From positions 27,893,920-27,957,919 of the forward strand of contig OW386285.2 of NCBI GenBank assembly GCA_936432065.2: a stretch of 64,000 nucleotides of DNA, read 5' to 3'. This document shows, piece by piece, positions 22,433 through 32,964 of this stretch (the first letter of the stretch is position 1; every line of letters begins with the position of its first letter). Under the pieces are notes generated by a model. The model was not told the origin of the DNA, ran no database searches, and was given only the letters and a program-made list of their open reading frames with translations. The position numbers and the translations under genes are program-made. This DNA is from Rutpela maculata. Taxonomy: Eukaryota > Arthropoda > Insecta > Coleoptera > Cerambycidae.

Positions 22433-23860
22433 TCAAATTAGGATTTTAATGTGAATTATCTGGTCAGGGCAGTTTTTCTGTTTTAACGCGTTCAGGGGGT
22501 CAACTTAGGTTCACAGCTCAGTTTTGCAGTTTTTGCGAGGTCGGCGTGTTGTTTATTTAAATAATTAATTTTTTTAAATCGTGTTTTCCATCGGTTTTCT
22601 TTGAATATCTCGAAATCTATAAGTCCTATGGAAAACAATAAAAAGAAGAAAAATGTTCGTTTTGAGCTGTACAATAAAAGTACATAAACTATAATTTATT
22701 CCAATTGTTATTATTATTTAAAAAAATTGAATATTGCAAAATTAGTATGCATTATTAAAAAAATCACTGTTCTTTTAAAAATAATGGATAAATATTCAAT
22801 GAAATTTTGGAAAAATATAGTTCCTATAAAGTACAATCACCACTTAAAATTTCAAATCAAAATGATTATTAAAACTGCCCAAATATACGATTGTTGCTAA
22901 AACTTTGCACCCTTGTGAAATCCTGCCATCATGACCAAGAAATGTGTACGATGGCTCAAATTGTAGCATTCTATAAGTAGCTTTGGATTATTTTCAAGTA
23001 GCAGAGGCAAAATAATAGATATTGGAGAATTATCAGTCCAAATTTCAATAATAAATATTGATTTGTTTATTTATAGGTGACCTAAACGTAAAAACTAACG
23101 TATCTCAGCTCCAAATGCAAGTAGAGCATTAATTTTTTTTTTAAGTTGGCTTTTTTAATCTACTTTCATTACTCCTTTACCGTTTTTGATTTCATAAAAA
23201 AACTAGAGAGTTATTTGAATTTGTTTATAACTACAATTTCGAAAATTATGAACAACTGCAATAAAAAGGGTTTAAATTTTGAAGAAAAAAAAATTCTCTC
23301 CGTTACTTATAAAAAGCTACAATTTGAGCCGTCCGCGTCGTACACGTTTCCTGGTTTTGATGGCAAGGGTGCAAATTTTTAGCAAAAATAATTGTATATT
23401 TGAGCCGTTTTAATAATCATTTTGATTTGAAATTTTAAGTGGTGATTGTACTTTATAAGGGCTATATTTCTGCAAAATTTCATTGAATATTATCCACTAT
23501 TTTTTAAAGAACAGTGATTTGTTTAGAAACGCATAATTTTGCAATATTCAATTTTTTTTTAAATAATAAGAACAATTGAAATGAATTGTAGTTTATGTAC
23601 TTTTATTATCCAGCTCATACCGAACATTTTCCTTCCTTTTGTTGTTTTCCGTAGGTCTGATAGATTTCGAGATATTCCAAGAAAACCAATGGAAAACACG
23701 GTCTTAAAAATTAAATTGTTTAAATAAACAATACGCTGACCACGCAGAAACTGCAAAACTGAACTGTGAACTCAAGTTGATCCCCTGAACCCGTTAAAAC
23801 AAAAAAACTGCCCTGACCAGACAATTCACATTGCGAATTTTTTAGTCCCAATTTGTCAGT
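22433..23860. mobile_element. Fold-back element, 1.43 kb, ~550 bp arms
   Basis: The left arm (22433 to about 22982) and right arm (about 23298-23860) are diverged reverse complements over almost their whole length. Near the ends both read 'tgtctggtcagggcagtttt' or close variants. Both arms contain 'aaaatttcaaatcaaaatga' and 'aagtacaatcaccactta' blocks. The spacer is about 315 bp and no convincing transposase frame exists. Probably a non-autonomous DNA transposon with very long inverted ends. Confidence 0.8.
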
Positions 23861-23864
23861 AATA

Positions 23865-24880
23865 GTTTTCTATTTGATATTTATATTTATTCGTTGGTAA
23901 AGGCTGATGGCAATTACTGGCACAACTAGTCAACTCCGTACCAACTAATTCGATATGGATTAGGTAATTTATCTAAACCGTAATAGTTACTAATTTGAGG
24001 CTGTTATGCAGAAGAAAGTTCGTTTGAAAGTAAGGCATGCGGCTCAGTCGGGCAGACCGTTTATCTCTTAAACCCGTTAATTAAACATTCACACCAGTTC
24101 AAAGATGCCTCGGTAACGTTGATAAGATAAGGAAATTCGTCGATTGTTTCTCACGCACCGAGACGACAGACAATCTTACGGAATGTAATCAATTTATCTC
24201 GCGACATGCCTGCCCGCAGTCAGTGACTCTTCTTAAATATAACTACAGGAATCGCTAAGAGATTTTGGCTTATACCTAATTTCGTTTTATGCTCAACGCC
24301 TCAGTGATCACTTTGTTTTTAATCGCTTCTTTTATGAGAACCATGTAGAAGATAATCTGTTTTAGTATGACGGCGTACTTAAAGGTTGTTTAATATCGCA
24401 AGAACATTTTTTTTTTTTTGGCGAAAATAATGAGCCAAATTTTATGTAACGATTGTGATCCGATATATGTATTGTCTATTAGGAAATATGAAGGACTGGA
24501 TGCAATGTCATGTTAGACTTATATTATGATACATGGCCGATCAGCACATTATTTAACAAAATGGTTTTTTTGAAAAAAATTGGACAGTCTTCAAGAAAAA
24601 AGGTCACTAACCATCATGAATGGCTGAAGATATCCAAGTAATTATTCTTTCAGAGTTTTTAATGTGCTAAACAGAAATAACATAGCCCCACAAAAAAAAA
24701 ATTCAAACCAGCGAGCCAGACCCATGTATCCCTATGTACTTTCGGTCTCTGAATCCGAATCCGAGGTCAAAAAAAATCGTATACCCCCAAAATCATCAAC
24801 TAGAGCCAAAAAAATACCCCTGGAATGGGGTAAAAAACAAGATTAAGCTACGAGAATAGTTGTTACATCTTAATCAATCG
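23865..24880. other. Intergenic; 24030-24240 possibly host non-coding DNA
   Basis: No gene. The 24030-24240 stretch is compositionally balanced with GATAAG and TAATTAA sites and is not similar to other sequence in the window. The remainder is AT-rich with homopolymer runs. Confidence 0.3.
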
Positions 24881-25690
24881 AATTATACAAATTAAGGTTA
24901 AACAGCAGCGTACATACAATAGATATGAAACGCACCCCCAGGGAGGGGCGAAAACTACCCCCCATATATAAAAAAATCGATCCAAAACAGCAATGACTGC
25001 TGAAAAAGCTCGAAATGTCTAAGTTTTGTTAAAGTGATAAGAAACTGCATCAGGTCTGACGTAATATTCATAAACTGCCCCTATAGGGTTGAAAACAACC
25101 ACTCTTGAGTTTAAAGGACACTAGAAAAACAAGAAAAAACGTAAAATCCAACCGGATTTCTATTTTCATGGATGCTATGATTGGCTGAAATTGCGTAGTA
25201 CTCTAAAATAGAACTATAAACTTATGTACCATCAACGTCCTACGGTGTCAACCCTCAGAGTGTATGAAAACTATGTAAGATTTAACTAACTAAAAAGTTA
25301 CAGTGACTTCTATAAAAATTCGAAACACCTGCGTTGTGTTGAAGTGAGGAAAAATTAGACTATGTTCGACGTTGTGCTTGAAAACCACCCCCACGGGGTT
25401 TCGACATGCCTATATCCCTAGGATGCTGGGAAAACTGAGAGAAACTAACCGGATTTACATTTTTATGGATGCTATGATTGGCAAAAATCGTGTTGTACAC
25501 TTAGAGCTTGAAACTCATGTCCTATCAATGTTACTAAGTAACACCCCCAGAAAGGATGTAAACTACCGTCGTTCAAGATGCAACGAAAAAAATGTTGCAG
25601 TGTCTACTGAAGCTATACTGTTGCTTATTCGTTTCATTTTCATAGTTGTCTTCGCCACTGGTAAGTGGCAATGACAGTTGCACACACTAC
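24880..25690 (+). repeat. Diverged ~297 bp tandem duplication
   Basis: The phrase 'accggattt-tattttcatgg' followed by 'atgctatgattgg' occurs at 25151 and 25448 (spacing 297 bp). Each copy is preceded by 'gaaaaccaccc/gaaaacaacca' and 'aaaactgagag/caagaaaaaacg' blocks and followed by an 'aaacttatgt/aaactcatgt' block. Further weaker units may exist on either side (G/C-rich 'acccccagggaggggcgaaa' near 24938). No protein identity. Confidence 0.55.
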
Positions 25691-26289
25691 AGGGTAGCTT
25701 CCGGAAATGTTTAAATGCTCTAGCTCGTAAAAAATACAGAATTTCGAGTTATGTTTTTTTCTTGTTTTTTTTCTGTCATTTAATATAAGGGGTGATTTCT
25801 GGCAGCGCTATTGGGGTAGTTTTCAATAACTGAGCCAAAACTACTTCAGACTCTTCTCACCTTTACAAACCTCTGGAATTTCGAGCTTTTTCGAGGGTCA
25901 CTGCAGCTTTTTCAAGTTGAATCTTGAATGGGGGTAATTTTCACACCCTCTTGAGGGATGACACTGGTGAAACTAATTGCTACCCCCATTTTTATCTCTT
26001 CAGCTATAAAATAATGTTGAAGGCCTTAAGGCCTAGGAACATACATCCTGAAATGTCAGAGACAATGCGTCATGAATTGAACCAAAAAGGGTGGGGAAAA
26101 ATGCTTGTGTAACCTCAGTATTGCGTTCAAGACGCCACTTTTGAGGTTTATTATTTTATTTTGTCGAGAAATTTTTCTCTTGGTTTTCCCTGGATTTGAT
26201 TTTAAGAGTTAGTTTGGACTTTAAGGAAACCATTAAACTAATAAAAACAATACGTTGCGTCGATGAAAAGTGCTTGCACAGCGACCTCC

Positions 26290-26640
26290 TTTTCCGTTTC
26301 AGCACCTATGCAAGGTTCATAGCGACCTGGAAAACCTGGAAAAGTCAGAATTTGAAGTTGGTCAGAGAAAAGTCAATAAACTTGGAAAATTTAATAAAAA
26401 GTCAGTGAATTTTATTCATTTTCATAAAAAGTCAGGGAATTCGAAAACAATTTTTCTCATCAATAAAGTTTTCAGTTTTGTACTTCACTTCTAATTTCGT
26501 GCCGATTATTTAGTGACGCCGCAGTGTCTCCCCTCTCCTCCCGCTCATTAGTTATTAGACCTGCAAAAACCTTCTAATAGTCCTGGAAAACCTGGACAGT
26601 CAGGAAATTTAAGTTAGAAAAATTGCTATGAACCCTGCAT
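26290..26640 (+). repeat. Repeated 'ctggaaaacctgg' transposon-type phrase
   Basis: 'gcgacctggaaaacctggaaaagtcag' at about 26321 recurs diverged as 'gtcctggaaaacctggacagtcagg' at 26580. This phrase is typical of internal transposon DNA. Element ends were not found. Confidence 0.4.
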
Positions 26641-26663
26641 GATCAACTTCCATCTATTCTATT

Positions 26664-26782
26664 AGGGCGAGTTGTACCAACTAAGTTCGAGTTTCGATTG
26701 TTACAACAATGGTAACCATGCATTTTGCTCGCGGATGATGCTGACTTTGGCTTGAACATATAATAGTTGGTACAACTCGCCC
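26664..26782. mobile_element. 119 bp MITE with 20 bp perfect ends
   Basis: Terminal inverted repeats AGGGCGAGTTGTACCAACTA and its exact complement enclose about 79 bp of non-coding sequence. The target duplication is not clear. Superfamily unknown. Confidence 0.8.
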
Positions 26783-27102
26783 TTGATAATTTTCGACTTT
26801 GTTGCTATGATATGGACAGACTCACCCTAATAAAAGAATTAAATTTCTACATCTTTTGGAAGGGGTTGAGAAGTGTTGAGAAGCTTCTCACACTTTTCCT
26901 GCAGGCCGTCATATTCCGCCATATTGAATTTTCCGGGTTGTCTGTAGCGAATTTGAAGTTAGGTGATCAGGACTTTTCGAGAAAAGAAAAGTTTTGCACT
27001 TACCAGAAAAACCTTGTAAGTGTGTGTCTTTCCAATAAAATCACTACTATTAATATGTGTGTATCAGACATAAATGATAGGAACTTTTCGCATTGGTATA
27101 TA
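26783..27102. other. Intergenic sequence, no gene seen
   Basis: A 117-codon open frame spans 26767-27120 but has no recognisable motif and starts inside the MITE, so I regard it as chance. Confidence 0.4.
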
Positions 27103-29154
27103 CAGTGTGTCCCAGGATAGATGTAACAAGAGGTGTAATGGACCAAAAATTTTGGACTATTGGAATGGTATTTGGGGATTGAGTCCTGTTTGTTGTAAAA
27201 CTTAAGATATGTCAAAAATGACTTGATTTGGTGTTCTACAGGGTGTTTTATAAGCAAAGTTGTAAAAATCATCACTAAGAAAAGTTATTTAGAATGCAAT
27301 TTTATACCTCTATACCAAATGTCAGGAATATAAAATTATTTTTTTGAAACTTCCCATTTTTTGCGAATTAGAGTTGAATTCATATTGAAAGTTGTGTAGG
27401 AGCAAATGTTAATCATCTCAAAAAGTAGGCTATTGGTAAAGAAAAAATTGAATATACGAGATGTAAGAAGGTATAATGTTAATCGAAGTAATTGTAAAAC
27501 AAGAAACAATTACTAACAGAAGATTAATGAAGTTTAAAAATTATAACAAGTAATAAATGTCAAAAACATAACAGATTCACAAACAAATTAATTATTGACC
27601 AATACAAAACAATGTTTACAATTTTTTTATTATTCGACGTAGCTACCACCCACATCCACACACATTTCGATCCTTCGCCTGAAGTTCTTAAAACTGTTTC
27701 GAATATGATTTAACGGTATGGAGTTTATGGCATTTGTAATTCTCTGCTTCAATACTGCTACATCGTTAGGAAGTGGTTCAGCGTAAACCAACTGCTTGGG
27801 GCGACCCCATAAAAGAAATCCAATATTGATAGGTCTGGGGATCTCGCCGGCCACTTATCGGTCCATTCCTGGCAATCCAATTTTCTCCAAAATTTAAATT
27901 CAACCACCGATTAACCATTTCTGTGGAGTGGTCAGGGCCAACCATCATGTTGAAAATGAACTAAAGGCATATCTCTTAAAATATTTAAATGTTCTTTAGA
28001 AAATCTTTAAAGAAGCTGTAAATAAGTGTGCTGATTTGACCTTCCCTCAATAACTCCAACGTGATAAGAAACGGCACACCACACATTCACTTTTTTATAA
28101 TATTGTCTTCTACAATGAATTCTAAAATTTGGATTTTCAGAAGCCCAAAACCGATAATTCTGAGATGAAACAACCCCATTGGTTGTGAATGTGGATTCAT
28201 CTGAGAAAATTATGAAGTGATGAAAAAATCTCTCACGATTTTTTCTCCAATGGTCAAACACGGCCGTCATCTCCCTCTTCAAGCGTATGTTTATAATTTG
28301 CTTTATATGCCCTAATTTTCTTTGCCTTTTAAATTCTTTGGAGTTCAGACTTGTTAATGTTAATAAGAGCTGATCTCTCTCTTAGTGGCATCCTAGGATT
28401 TTCTATAACAGAGGCATGAGCTATAATAGCCCCAACATTGTCTTCATCATATGCTTTTATTTTTCTTTTCATGTTAAGAACACTACCAGTAGCCAGAAAC
28501 TTTTTAATTATTCTCATAACCTGAGTACGTGACAAAGCAGTGTTTGGAAATTTCAAATTAAATTGGCTTACCACTTCTCTTAGCGAGTTTTCACCGCCAA
28601 TTCCGTAGCATTGCACAATATAAATTTTTTCACGCACTGTGAGTACCATTTTCACTTAATTTTTTATGGTTGGTTCGTTAATTTGAAACAGAAATTAAGG
28701 ATAATATTGACTACGTTTGACAGATATGTCAATAATAAATAATAAATGTGTATCCACTGCTTTTCTCATAGTCTACTACATAACTTTAAATATTAATTCA
28801 CAAAAAGTAATTTCTATGCAGTTTTAATTGAATGGTTCAAAATGAAATACTAATTTATTGAAAAAATGGGAAGTTTTCAAAAAAATAATTTTATAGTCCT
28901 GAAATTTGGTATAGAGGTATAAAATTGCATTCTAAATAACTTTTCTTAGTGGAATTTTTTCATATTTTGAAAAATAAAGGTACTTTATTAGTGGTGATTG
29001 TTATAACTTTGCTTATAAAACACCCTGTAGAACACCAAATCAAGTCATTTTTGGTATACTTTAGTTTTACAATAAGCAGGACTCAATCCCTAAATACCAT
29101 TCCAAAATTTTTGGTCCATTACACCTCTTGTTACATCTATCCTGGGACACACTG
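27103..29154 (-). mobile_element. Mariner-like element with ~270 bp inverted ends
   Basis: 2052 bp bounded by CAGTGTGTCCCAGGATAGAT ends and flanked by TA (27101-27102 and 29155-29156). The inverted repeats extend inward to about 27360 and 28870, sharing 'ttgatttggtgttctacagg', 'gttatttagaatgcaatttt' and 'tttttgaaacttcccatttt', with one indel. A decayed DDxD transposase lies on the minus strand. Ends this long are unusual for mariners, whose ends are generally tens of bases. Confidence 0.92.
27630..28655 (-). pseudogene. Mariner/Tc1-type transposase, frameshifted
   Basis: Starts at 28655 with MVLTVREKIYIVQCYGIGG, an N-terminal helix-turn-helix arm with ALSRTQVMRIIKKFLATGSV. After a shift near 28330 come IIFSDESTF (first catalytic Asp), FWASENPN and KVNVWCAVS. 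After another break near 28006 come HFQHDG (second Asp) and WLNLNFGENWIARNGPI. A further shift precedes WPARSPDLSILDFF (third Asp) and NHIRNSFKNFRRRIEMC, ending VDVGGSYVE at 27630. Spacing between second and third Asp is about 34-37 residues given the shifts, so a DDxD mariner-type enzyme. At least three frame breaks make it inactive. Confidence 0.88.
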
Positions 29155-29156
29155 TA

Positions 29157-29860
29157 TAAATAAGTTATTCAGCACGTGTAATGGATTAAGATTTATGTCC
29201 CAGCATTCTAGTGTGTTTTTCAATAATTAAAATTATTTTGAAATTAAAAATGTGTAAATAAAATAAAATAATCATTTTATATTATGTAAATAATTATCAA
29301 CCGCATCAGTAGATATAAAGGAATAATCATACTGTTAAACATCAACAAAATGTTAGTACCAAGGCTGCCATTTCAAATCCAAAACGAGGAATTGACGAAA
29401 AATTATAATTGTAATGTCGAATTAACAAATGAATGTAAAATGTTCCAATAATTAAGTGAAGCCTGTGTAGTCAGGCTTAAAAAATTCTTGTTAGTCTAAG
29501 TTAAAGAGTTTGTTTTTAATTAATTTCTCTTCAACTAAGATGAGATGAATAGTCAATCTTCATGTAACTAAAATTTATGTTTTTGTGTCTTGTACTGTTA
29601 TTTAATAGACTTTTTTTATGCAATTATTTCTGTATTTACAAAGTATCCCGCACACCTGAAAGTGGTATTTGGATTTCGATGAAACGTTCTGAAATTTTGG
29701 TATATTATAATGTTTATATTCCCGATGAAAAATCTGAATGGGCAGGACCTCCCAGAACGGACAGTTTTTGAGATGCGGCTTTTTAAAACTAGTAATTTGG
29801 GCCATTTTAGTTTTTGCTTTCAGACTATTAACTTGCAAGAAACTTGCAAGTCAGAAAACG
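29157..29860. other. Intergenic sequence, no gene seen
   Basis: AT-rich. 29640-29830 contains 'ggcaggacctcccagaacgg' of transposon style but without a classifiable protein. Confidence 0.35.
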
Positions 29861-31210
29861 TTTAAGTCCAACAAATCTTAAATGATGTTTTTGGAATTTG
29901 CACGATAAAAGCAGCAATGACCCATTTGTGTATATTGCTTCTAATGCTGTAAAACAAGTGTTTACACACCCACGAGAAATAGTTTTACTTTCGTATTTAA
30001 AGCAACGTGCAAATATGCCCTACGGTCTGTCGATCATTGAAGCAAAAACATCGGACTTATAATTATTCTCAAGTCAACAATATTAAACACGAAGATTCTT
30101 GGATAATAAACAAAATGGAAACATTTTGTTGACAAGTTGAATGCTGTTATGCGTAGATATTAATTTGTACTGGAGAATGTTTATTATATGAAGAGATAGA
30201 AGTGTCTATCGTAATACACCTGGTGTATTAGCTATTAAAGGTACACAGCAAATTGCAACTATTGGAAGTATAATATAAATAAATGTCGCGTTATATCAGC
30301 TATTAACTCCATTTGAAATTCAGTACTACCTTATTTGTTTTTTTCACTGCCAATTGAAAGACTTTATGCTGAAGCATAATTGTTGTGAGTACCCACTGAC
30401 GGTCTCAGAACAATTAACCTTAGTGGATAGTCTACTTCAGAAATATCTTTGGTTTTTCTGCATCGTCTAGTTAGACATTTTCACTCAACTGATACCAATA
30501 ATGTATTACTAAATTAATCGTGACATATCGAAAGCTTAAACTAGCTGTATAAAAGATATGGGAATTGTCATTGCGATTCTGTCACTACATACAAATCACA
30601 AGGTAGAACCTTTAGACGGGACCATGTTTGGATCTCTAAAATAGTTTACTACTTATAACAAATGGCGTAATGACAACACCAGACCAATGACTATGGTGTG
30701 TGGGAAAGGTTTGCCTTCAAGCGATCATGTCACAAAATATAGTCAGGTTTGAAGATGTTAGGTATTAATCCGTTGAATCAAAGTACCTTTAAGCTCTTGT
30801 GCAATAGTTAAACTGTTAATGGAACATCACCGGATACGCCCTCTACCTCAATAACATGTCTAGGCGAACCTTCTATATCCGATGCAAATATTTGTGTAAC
30901 TTCTTCACAATTAAAATCAAGTTTTGTGAGTTCTAAGCAGATAAGGCCTTTCCCAAAAGCAAGGGAGAGGAGAAATGTTATACACGAAGGCGGAAAGCAC
31001 CAATACACCGAAAAAACTGAGATTGGACTTCAACAAATACTAGATAAGAAGAGGAACTGTCTAAAAAATGCAAAATGTAAAAAGCAAATAGAGAGAGGTA
31101 GTTTAGAAGAAGATAGCGAAGGATTCATTATAAAATTTGATGAATGTTTAGAAGATGTATAGTTCGGGATTGCAGAGGATTCTGACGATGAGTGCAATAT
31201 TATTATTAGG
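29860..31210 (+). pseudogene. pogo/Tigger-type transposase, heavily decayed
   Basis: Scattered but co-linear plus-strand blocks resemble pogo/Tigger (DDE_1) transposases: an N-terminal VFTHPREIVLLSYLKQRANM then PYGLS (about 29960-30050), a mid block VLAIKGTQQIATIGS (about 30216-30265), the DDE-domain end HKVEPLDGTMFGSLK (about 30598-30645) with YNKWRNDNTRPMTM, and a basic C-terminus QIRPFPKARERR starting at 30935 in a 78-codon open stretch (30926-31162) rich in Lys/Glu. Many stops and shifts intervene; no inverted ends were found. Assignment rests on motif order and spacing. Confidence 0.6.
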
Positions 31211-31242
31211 AACGAGCGAGCAGATTTGCAGAACTCTTCAAG

Positions 31243-31625
31243 CTACTCGGCCCGTTCTACATTCGCAACATGTCGAGTCTCATAAAAAGAAACAGAGCTT
31301 CCATGAAGAATAACAGTCTCTTTCAGAGATGCCGTAATTCCGTCGGCTGTAAAAATTGCCTTACGAGATACCCCATATCTTGGCGCTCCTAGTGGTACGC
31401 AATTGCCTAGAATATGAGTGATGATTTCATTCTCCACCCTACGCTTCCGAAAAAACAGGATTGTCCTCAATCTCATTGTACGTAGGTGCTTGTTCAGAGG
31501 ACGATGTCCTGTTATCAAGCCTACCATCTGTCTCATTCTTTCTCTGTCGAGCCCAGGCAACTATTTTACGATGGACTTCGTAGTGTTTGCAGATGCTTAA
31601 GGCTCCCATCCTTGGATGCATACCT
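31243..31625 (-). pseudogene. LINE RNase H C-terminal tail, R1-like
   Basis: The minus-strand frame reads LDRERMRQMVGLITGHRPL followed by NKHLRTMRLRT and a degraded HILGNCVPLGAPRYG. This is the conserved segment after the RNase H domain of R1/jockey-group LINEs (typically LTGHxxLxxHL, then CxxC...HILxxC). Zinc-binding cysteines are mostly lost. It appears to be the continuation of the RNase H fragment at 32745-32960, from which a jockey-like insertion separates it. Confidence 0.65.
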
Positions 31626-31629
31626 CGGG

Positions 31630-32712
31630 TTTTCTTCTTGTATACAGATAACTAACTTGGCTCAGTTGGCTGACTGGGTATTTGGGTTATTTTATTTTGT
31701 TGTTTTAGGGTTGTTAATTTATTATTGTTGTTAGTAATGGTGTGCTTGTTTATTTTGATTGGGATTGACAGGTGCACACGTTGTTTGTTTTGTGGTCTGG
31801 ATGGCTCTTTTGGTGTTTTATTTTAATTGGCTCTTTTATTTGTTGTTTTTGGCTCTTTTGTTTGTTGTTATTGGCTCTTTTGATGTTAATTTGTGGCTCT
31901 TTTAATTAATTAATGGCTCTTTTGTTCATTTCTGATCTTTCTTTTTATTTATTTTTTTCATACAATAAGTTTACAATATTTTGTTTTTTTCTATTCAAGG
32001 GGGATCGGGAGTAAAGATATAATTAAGGGACGGGTGTTTTGGTGCGTGGAGGAATTTAGTTACCAGAGGGTCTCTTAGGGTGGGGTTCGTAGACTGAACA
32101 AGTGCGTTGGCAAAGTTGGGGACAAGACGTCGTAAAACAAAGTTAGATAGGGTTGGTGTACCACTGATATCGTGCAGAGTTTGTAGTGGGGTGTAAATGG
32201 GCAGGTGATTTGCGATGCGCAATATTTTGTTTTGGACTGTCTGAAGCTTTTTTTGCAGGGTGCGAGTAAGTGGGGGCAGCATATGTTAGTATAGGGCGTA
32301 GGTATGTTTTATATATGAGAGTAGATATATGTGGGGGAGACGATACGAGTATTGAGTGTAGGATTGATGTTTTTCTCCAGCATTTGGTTATAGTGTTGTC
32401 CACATGTGCATTTAGTTTAAGTCGCCTGTCCAGCAGGACGCCGAGGTATTCAATTTGGTCATGCCATTCTAGGCTACGTCCTTCTATTTTGATGGGTGTA
32501 CTTGTGAGTCTGGCAATACGTCTAGTGAAACATATGACTTGTGTTTTATTTATGTTGGTTTTCAGCCCCCAATCGGCGTAGTATTTAATCGTTATATCCG
32601 TCTGTTTCTGTAGTAATTTTGAAGTAATTTCTGGGTTTTTTGAAGTGGTCATTATTGCCGTATCATCTGCGTACATGCAGAGTGTGATACGGTGGTCTGT
32701 CGGGGTTGTTTA
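31630..32712 (-). mobile_element. 5'-truncated jockey-like LINE
   Basis: The minus strand carries the C-terminal half of a jockey-clade ORF2 and a 3' UTR of about 350 bp. The 3' UTR contains six spaced copies of 'ggctctttt' (plus-strand reading, about 31800-31925). It sits between two halves of an RNase H region of a different LINE. Exact junctions and a target duplication were not resolved. Confidence 0.7.
31995..32706 (-). pseudogene. Jockey RT, C-terminal half
   Basis: Reads HRITLCMYADDTAIM (catalytic Asp pair), then WGLKTNINKTQVICF, IEGRSLEWHDQIEYLGVLLD, RRLKLNAHVD, TLIYKTYLRPILTYAAPTYS and, after a frameshift near 32280, LQTVQNKILRIANHLPIYTP and HDISGTPTLSNFVLRRLVPN. These are the palm C/D/E motifs and post-RT block of jockey ORF2. 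Length is about 235 residues compared with roughly 900 for a full ORF2. One frame break in an otherwise clean reading suggests a relatively recent copy. Confidence 0.9.
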
Positions 32713-32744
32713 CGATGGAGTAGCTTGAAGGCCCCTTAAATGGA

Positions 32745-32960
32745 GCTTTGACTGCCTCATCCCGGAGGCGTGAGCCCAATAGTTGTAGAACTATGCCACA
32801 ACCCAGTTTCGTAGCTCTGATTGAATTAGACTTCTTGGCAATCGAAGACTGGCTCAGGGCCAGGGTAAGAAGTTTTTGCTCCTTCTGTCGCCAAACGGTC
32901 TGTTGCTTGATTACTTTCCACACCACTATGTTCGAGCACCCATATTAGTTTAACTGGGTA
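32745..32960 (-). pseudogene. LINE RNase H domain fragment
   Basis: Minus-strand reading gives VKLIWVLEHSGVESNQATDR then LATEGAKTSYPGPEPVFD. This is the conserved RNase H end seen in R1-group LINEs (WVPGHSGxxGNExAD ... GPEP), with Pro-Gly replaced by Leu-Glu and the catalytic Asp retained in ATD. Frame breaks follow. It is probably the upstream part of the same domain whose tail lies at 31243-31625. Confidence 0.7.
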
Positions 32961-32964
32961 GTAT

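Noticed and set aside
26767..27120. 117-codon plus-strand frame
   Set aside because: Starts inside a MITE and ends inside a mariner end; no recognisable motif, so a chance frame.
28949..29230. 93-codon frame at the mariner right end
   Set aside because: It is a translation of the terminal inverted repeat; the mirrored frame at 27000-27275 shows the same residues.
30808..31008. 66-codon minus-strand frame
   Set aside because: Antisense to the pogo/Tigger C-terminal block.
32270..32581. 103-codon plus-strand frame
   Set aside because: Antisense shadow of the jockey RT.
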